In this document: in pieces, positions 43,587 to 47,501 of the stretch
Layout: every line of letters starts with the position of its first letter
Numbering within the stretch: the stretch's first letter is position 1
DNA from: Smithella sp.
GTDB lineage: Bacteria > Desulfobacterota > Syntrophia > Syntrophales > Smithellaceae
Direction of reading: 5' to 3'
DNA: 47,501 nucleotides
NCBI GenBank assembly: GCA_017993615.1
Contig: JAGOMJ010000017.1
Location: 1-47,501, forward strand
Translations under genes and position numbers: made by a program
The notes under the pieces: generated by a model
The model's input: only the letters and a program-made list of their open reading frames with translations
What the model was told of the DNA's origin: nothing
Databases searched by the model: none

Positions 43587-44209
43587 GACGGCCTCCATGT
43601 GCAGAAATTCTTTAAAATCTGAAGGCCCGGGCGACCGCTTTTTTCCGGGTGAAACTGCATGGCCACAAGATTGTTCCTGGCAAGCACCGAACAAAACGTT
43701 ATGCCGTATTCGGTGACGCCTAAAATCGCCGCTTCATCGGCAGGCGCCGGATAATAGGAATGCACAAAATAAAATTCAGCCTCCGGCGAAACATGATCAA
43801 ACACCGGATGGCTGCGCAGCAGCCTGACGCTATTCCAGCCCATATGAGGAATTTTTAATAACTCACCATTGAACGCTAATGTTTCCGGGAAACGCCTGGT
43901 CGAACCGGCAACAAGACTCACGCACGGGGTGTCGTTTTCCTCGGAGTAATCCAGAATAATCTGCGTCCCCAGACAAATGCCCAGCAGAGGCTTGCCGGTT
44001 TTGATGTAATCTCGCAGCCAGACATCCAGTTTCTTTTGGCGCAGATAAGCCATGGCTTCGCCCGCCGCGCCGACACCGGGGAAAATCACCCGCGACGCCG
44101 CATCGAGCTTTTTCGCATCATCCGTGATGATGAATTCCTGCCCGATACTCTGCAGAGCGCGTGCAACGCTGGTAATATTTCCGGCGTTATAGTCGATAAT
44201 CGCGATCAT
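43583..44209 (-). CDS. hisH: Imidazole glycerol phosphate synthase subunit HisH
   Basis: A 208-residue class I glutaminase that feeds ammonia to HisF. It has the typical start [18 protein letters not shown], the nucleophile Cys in [11 protein letters not shown], and the His/Glu pair in QFHPEKSG. The ATG at 44209 is preceded by GGAATG. It is the first gene of a hisH-hisF pair. Confidence 0.95.
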   Translation of the reverse strand: MIAIIDYNAGNITSVARALQSIGQEFIITDDAKKLDAASRVIFPGVGAAGEAMAYLRQKKLDVWLRDYIKTGKPLLGICLGTQIILDYSEENDTPCVSLVAGSTRRFPETLAFNGELLKIPHMGWNSVRLLRSHPVFDHVSPEAEFYFVHSYYPAPADEAAILGVTEYGITFCSVLARNNLVAMQFHPEKSGRPGLQILKNFCTWRPS

Positions 44210-44334
44210 TGTTCATTCCTTACCAAATTTCTGGAATATGCCTTTAGCAATTTTTCTGTTCAATTTACAGTTAATTTTTATCATTTTATACATTAATCCC
44301 ACACTGATACAATTTTGTTCCTGGTCAAATTATC

Positions 44335-44363
44335 TTGACACATTTCGGACGTCTTGCTATGTT
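44335..44363 (+). promoter_or_regulatory. Promoter of the liv operon
   Basis: TTGACA at 44335-44340, a 17-nt spacer and TATGTT at 44358-44363. It falls inside the possible upstream extension of livM (whose frame opens at 44335). That makes the later ATG (44437 or 44443) the better translational start. Divergent from hisH. Confidence 0.7.
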
Positions 44364-44436
44364 TTTAGAACATCCAGACGCAAAAAAGATCAACGTACAG
44401 CAACATGTCAACCAACCATCGATATGTGGTTATGCC

Positions 44437-45507
44437 ATGGACATGAAACGCGATTACTATGAGGACGTTGAGTTATTCCGAAGCGGCACGATTCTGACGT
44501 GGTCCATCGTATTACTGGTTTTTCTTTTTACCCTTCCCGTTTATTTACCGTCTTATAACATCTACCTCTTAAATATTATCATGGTTAACATCATTCTGGC
44601 GGTCGGCCTTAACATCCTTGTCGGCTACACCGGCCAGATATCGCTGGGACATGCCGGTTTTTTTGCCATCGGCGCCTATGGCACATCATTAATCATGATG
44701 AATTTCCACTTTCCGTTCTTCGCTGCAATCATTCTGGCCGCGTTGATTGCAGCCTTTTTCGGCTTTATAATCGGCCTTCCGGCGTTGAGGCTTGAAGGCC
44801 CCTATCTTGCGATTGCCACTCTGGGCTTCGGGTTGACCATTATGCACATCATCGGCCGGTGGGATTTCTTTGGCGGCAGGATGGGAATCACCGCCCCGCC
44901 GCTTGATATGGGTATTTCAGGGACATCGTTCAGTTACGTCATCCAGGGTGATGTAAAGATTTACTATCTGATATTGATGATGACTGTTTTGCTGGTCATC
45001 GGCGCGCGCAATCTGATGAAGACCAGGGTGGGCAGAGCGTTTATGTCCATCCGGGACGACGACATTGCAGCAGAAGTCATGGGCGTCAATCTGACGATTT
45101 ATAAAACCCTGGCATTTGCCGTAAGCGCTTTTTACGCAGGCGTGGCGGGCGGCCTTTACGGTTTTGTTGTCGGCTTTTTCGATCCCTTTACGTTCAACCT
45201 GATTCTTTCCATCATCTTTCTGGTCATGATTACCGTCGGCGGCCTGGGATCGATTATGGGCGCTATCATGGGTGCCATGCTTATCACCTATCTCCAGTAC
45301 GACTTATTGAAAAATGTGGAAAATCTGCCCTATCTGGGGGCACTTCTCACGACGGTATCAAAAAAATGGTTTACGGTGATCGGGCTGGCCAATTTCTCCA
45401 GCATTGCACTGGGACTCATCATGATCACGATCGTCATTTTTGAACCGCTGGGCATGTTCGGCATCTGGATCCGAATCAAAAAATACTGGAAGACCTGGCC
45501 TTTTTAA
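44437..45507 (+). CDS. livM: Branched-chain amino acid-type ABC transporter permease, LivM-like
   Basis: About 356 residues with eight or nine transmembrane helices. Family marks are AVGLNILVGYTGQISLGHAGFFAIGAY, GLPALRLEGPYLAIATLGFG, the ATPase-coupling EAA-like loop KTRVGRAFMSIRDDDIAAEVMGVN, and VIFEPLGMFGIW at the end. Substrates of the family range over branched-chain amino acids, amides and urea; none can be chosen here. The promoter at 44335 supports the ATG at 44437 or 44443. First gene of the operon. Confidence 0.9.
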   Translation: MDMKRDYYEDVELFRSGTILTWSIVLLVFLFTLPVYLPSYNIYLLNIIMVNIILAVGLNILVGYTGQISLGHAGFFAIGAYGTSLIMMNFHFPFFAAIILAALIAAFFGFIIGLPALRLEGPYLAIATLGFGLTIMHIIGRWDFFGGRMGITAPPLDMGISGTSFSYVIQGDVKIYYLILMMTVLLVIGARNLMKTRVGRAFMSIRDDDIAAEVMGVNLTIYKTLAFAVSAFYAGVAGGLYGFVVGFFDPFTFNLILSIIFLVMITVGGLGSIMGAIMGAMLITYLQYDLLKNVENLPYLGALLTTVSKKWFTVIGLANFSSIALGLIMITIVIFEPLGMFGIWIRIKKYWKTWPF

Positions 45508-45528
45508 AAAAGCTGAAGGGAGTCCGTC

Positions 45529-46401
45529 ATGTTTGAAATGCTGCTGATCGAGGGAATCGCCATCGGGGCCTGCTATGGTCTTTTCGGCGTCGCCGTCGCC
45601 ATCATTTACAAAACATCGGACGTCATCAACTTCGCCCAGGGTGAAATGGGAATGGTTGCAACCTTTGTCGCCTATCATGTCTTGACGGTCTATAACGTGC
45701 CCTTCTGGCTCGCCTTTCCCGTTACGCTGATTTTTGCCATCCTGCTGGGCATGGCAATCGAGTTTTGTTTTCTGCGTCCGGCCAAAGATCCGACCGTGCT
45801 GGGGCTTCTGATTATTACGCTCGGCGCGGAAATGCTGCTTATGGGACTGGCCGGCTGGAAGTGGGGAGCGGAACAGAAAGATTTTCCCTTTCTGCTGTCC
45901 GTTACCAAGACACATGAAATGCTGCCCGGCATCTTTATTAACGAATGGACGATCGGTGTCTTTTCCCTGTCCATCATCATCATGATATCCCTGTTCTTAT
46001 TTTTCCGTTATTCGAAGCTGGGCATCGCCATGCGCGCCACCCAGCAAAACGTCAACGCAGCCAAGATCATGGGCATCAAAGTGGAAAGAGTATTCTCCAT
46101 TACCTGGGCGATGAGTTCGCTGATCGGTGCCGTCGCGGCCATGTTCTTCGCGGCGCGTTCCGTGCTGGATCCCAATTTTATGATGGAACCGTTTATGCGC
46201 GCTTTTGCCGCGGCCGTCCTGGGCGGTCTGACCAGCATTCCCGGTGTCGTCGTCGGCGGCCTGATTTTGGGTATTATCGAAAATTTCTTCGGTTACGCCT
46301 GGCCGGAATGGAAACCGATCGTCGCGTTTGTTGTTATCATCCTGATCATTACCGTCAGGCCGAGCGGACTGTTCGCGAAACATTATATCAAGAAAGTGTA
46401 A
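45529..46401 (+). CDS. livH: Branched-chain amino acid-type ABC transporter permease, LivH-like
   Basis: A 290-residue permease with about eight helices. Marks are GACYGLFGVAVAIIYKTSDVINFAQGEMGMV at the N-terminus and SKLGIAMRATQQNVNAAKIMGIKVERV, the coupling loop. FAAAVLGGLTSIPGVVVGGLILGIIENF and IITVRPSGLFAK stand at the end. AAGGGAG gives a strong ribosome site. It pairs with LivM; the ATPase genes livG and livF are not in the window. Confidence 0.92.
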   Translation: MFEMLLIEGIAIGACYGLFGVAVAIIYKTSDVINFAQGEMGMVATFVAYHVLTVYNVPFWLAFPVTLIFAILLGMAIEFCFLRPAKDPTVLGLLIITLGAEMLLMGLAGWKWGAEQKDFPFLLSVTKTHEMLPGIFINEWTIGVFSLSIIIMISLFLFFRYSKLGIAMRATQQNVNAAKIMGIKVERVFSITWAMSSLIGAVAAMFFAARSVLDPNFMMEPFMRAFAAAVLGGLTSIPGVVVGGLILGIIENFFGYAWPEWKPIVAFVVIILIITVRPSGLFAKHYIKKV

Positions 46402-46423
46402 CGTGAAGCATCGGAGCATTATC

Positions 46424-46873
46424 ATGAGTAAAACCGTGAAAATCCTTATCCTGGCTTGCGCGGTGCTGGTTGTTTTCGGATTGGTTATCTGGGATGCGCC
46501 CCGAAACCGCCTCGAATTGTTTCTGGAAAAAAGCGTCATTGAAGAAACCGCCCGAAACTATCTGACTGCCGAAATGAAAAAAGATTCGCGGCAGGTCTAT
46601 GCGCTTTTGGCGCCTTCATCGGATTATAAAAAGACACACACGTACGAAGAATATTTGAAAGACATCGCCGAAAATTCTTCCGCGGCATTGAACACCTGTA
46701 AAATTGTCAGAATTTACCATCTGCGGGATAACCACAACCGGCACAATTATCCCGCTGTGGACAAATTGGTTCAGGTGGAGGTGGAAGTGACGTTTGGACA
46801 CGCAGGTCCGAACAGTATCTTTAATTACAGCTTCACGTTCCTGAAAGAAAAAGGGAAATGGTACAAGGGTTGA
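46424..46873 (+). CDS. Small membrane-anchored protein inside the liv operon
   Basis: A 149-residue protein with one N-terminal hydrophobic segment (ILILACAVLVVFGLVIW) and a periplasmic part: helix-rich ETARNYLTAEMKKDSRQVYALLAPSSDY, then beta strands LVQVEVEVTFGH and NYSFTFLKEKGKWYKG. This resembles small NTF2-like or DUF4878-type domains, but I cannot assign it. The ATG at 46424 (GGAG 8 nt upstream) is preferred over a GTG at 46403. Between permease and binding-protein genes, it may assist the transporter. Confidence 0.6.
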   Translation: MSKTVKILILACAVLVVFGLVIWDAPRNRLELFLEKSVIEETARNYLTAEMKKDSRQVYALLAPSSDYKKTHTYEEYLKDIAENSSAALNTCKIVRIYHLRDNHNRHNYPAVDKLVQVEVEVTFGHAGPNSIFNYSFTFLKEKGKWYKG

Positions 46874-46941
46874 TCCCCCAGACCATAACGGCATAAAGAG
46901 GTTAATCATTTATCTAAACTCATTAAAGCATGGAGGTCACT

Positions 46942-47501
46942 ATGAAAAGATTCATCATTGCATTGACGATTGTCATCGCTGTTTTTATTGCTTCGCTTCT
47001 TGTTTTTGCCCAGGCCAAATCGGGCTTTGACAACAAGGAAATCCGTATCGCCCAGTGGGGGCCGCAGACGGGACCTGCCGCACCCTGGGGATCGGTCGCC
47101 AGAGGGAGCGGCCTTCTGTTTCAAATTGTCAACGATGAAGGCGGCATCCACGGACGTAAAATCAAATATTTCATCCGCGATGATCAGTACAACCCCGCCC
47201 AGACTAAAGCCGTGGTCAAGGAACTTGTCGAGCGTGAGGGAATTTTTGCTTTTGTGGGCGGCGTCGGTGCTGCCTGCGGAATGGCCGTGAAAGATTATCT
47301 GGCGCAGAATAAAATCATCTGGGTCAATCCGTCGACAGCCATTGACGAGTATGTGTTTCCCGTCAATCCGTACCTCTTTGCCATGTATACTCTCTATGAT
47401 GATGAGGCCAGCATTCTGACCAAATATACGGTGGAAAAACTGAAAGCCAAAAAAATCGGATTCCTGTATCAGAACGACGCATATGGCAAGAGCGGCCTCA
47501 A
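46942..47501 (+). CDS. livK: ABC transporter substrate-binding protein, LivK-like (partial, runs off the right edge)
   Basis: The first 186 codons of a periplasmic type I binding protein. A signal peptide (IIALTIVIAVFIASLLVFAQA) is followed by IRIAQWGPQTGPAAPWGSVARGSGLLFQIVNDEGGIHGRKIKYFIRDDQYNPAQTKAVVKELVE, the start typical of Leu/Ile/Val binding proteins. Later come FVGGVGAACGMAVKDYLAQNKI and IGFLYQNDAYGKSG. The strong GGAGG ribosome site fixes the ATG. The ligand cannot be read from this part. It is the fourth gene of the transporter operon. Confidence 0.88.
   Translation, partial: MKRFIIALTIVIAVFIASLLVFAQAKSGFDNKEIRIAQWGPQTGPAAPWGSVARGSGLLFQIVNDEGGIHGRKIKYFIRDDQYNPAQTKAVVKELVEREGIFAFVGGVGAACGMAVKDYLAQNKIIWVNPSTAIDEYVFPVNPYLFAMYTLYDDEASILTKYTVEKLKAKKIGFLYQNDAYGKSGL

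Overview
The window reads as chromosomal DNA of an anaerobic Gram-negative bacterium, most likely a Desulfobacterota (Deltaproteobacteria) member of the Syntrophus/Smithella kind. This placement is inference: it rests on the mix of an oxygen-sensitive class III ribonucleotide reductase relative, a glycyl-radical enzyme, an FCD-type regulator, FeoAB, a cobalamin-type radical SAM protein, a Liv-type ABC transporter and lipid/LPS-related enzymes. No rRNA or other marker gene settles it. No tRNA, rRNA, CRISPR array, insertion sequence or prophage gene was seen.

Layout. 1-7 kb: a class I methyltransferase, a divergent NrdD relative in an operon with an HD-domain (dNTPase-like) phosphohydrolase, then an SPFH/zinc-ribbon gene overlapping a second zinc-ribbon gene. 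7-13 kb: Fe-dependent alcohol dehydrogenase, MFS transporter, RlmL-like rRNA methyltransferase, membrane-anchored alpha/beta hydrolase and a Trp/His/Arg-rich secreted protein. 13-14.4 kb: metK behind a near-consensus promoter, a SAM-II-type riboswitch and an intrinsic terminator. 14.5-17.5 kb: lipoprotein, PAS-LuxR regulator, small secreted protein and DUF374 acyltransferase. 17.6-21.8 kb: a 1101-residue protein that fuses a radical-SAM activase to a complete glycyl-radical enzyme, co-transcribed with an FCD/GntR regulator whose upstream region carries palindromic operator-like sites. 21.9-31.9 kb: 5'-nucleotidase-type phosphoesterase, DUF2238 membrane protein, cobalamin-type radical SAM protein, SGNH hydrolase, uvrC, mntP and a DUF4185 lipoprotein. 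32-41 kb: FeoA-FeoB fusion, DUF2156 protein, YgjP-like metallopeptidase, cupin, WaaP-like kinase, GNAT protein, mgtE and a membrane GGDEF protein. 41-44.2 kb: pdxS-pdxT and hisH-hisF. 44.3 kb to the end: branched-chain amino acid type ABC transporter genes (livM, livH, a small membrane-anchored protein, and the start of the binding protein), which run off the right edge.

Themes. Two radical-enzyme loci stand out: the glycyl-radical enzyme/activase fusion, and an NrdD-like protein that seems to lack the glycine that carries the radical. Metal homeostasis genes (mntP, feoAB, mgtE) are scattered. Several genes sit behind well-spaced sigma-70-like promoters (TTGACA or TTGACT with a TATAGT, TATGTT or TATGAT -10). 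The strongest regulatory element is the SAM-II-like riboswitch before metK. All functional calls come from reading motifs in the translated sequence; no database search was run.
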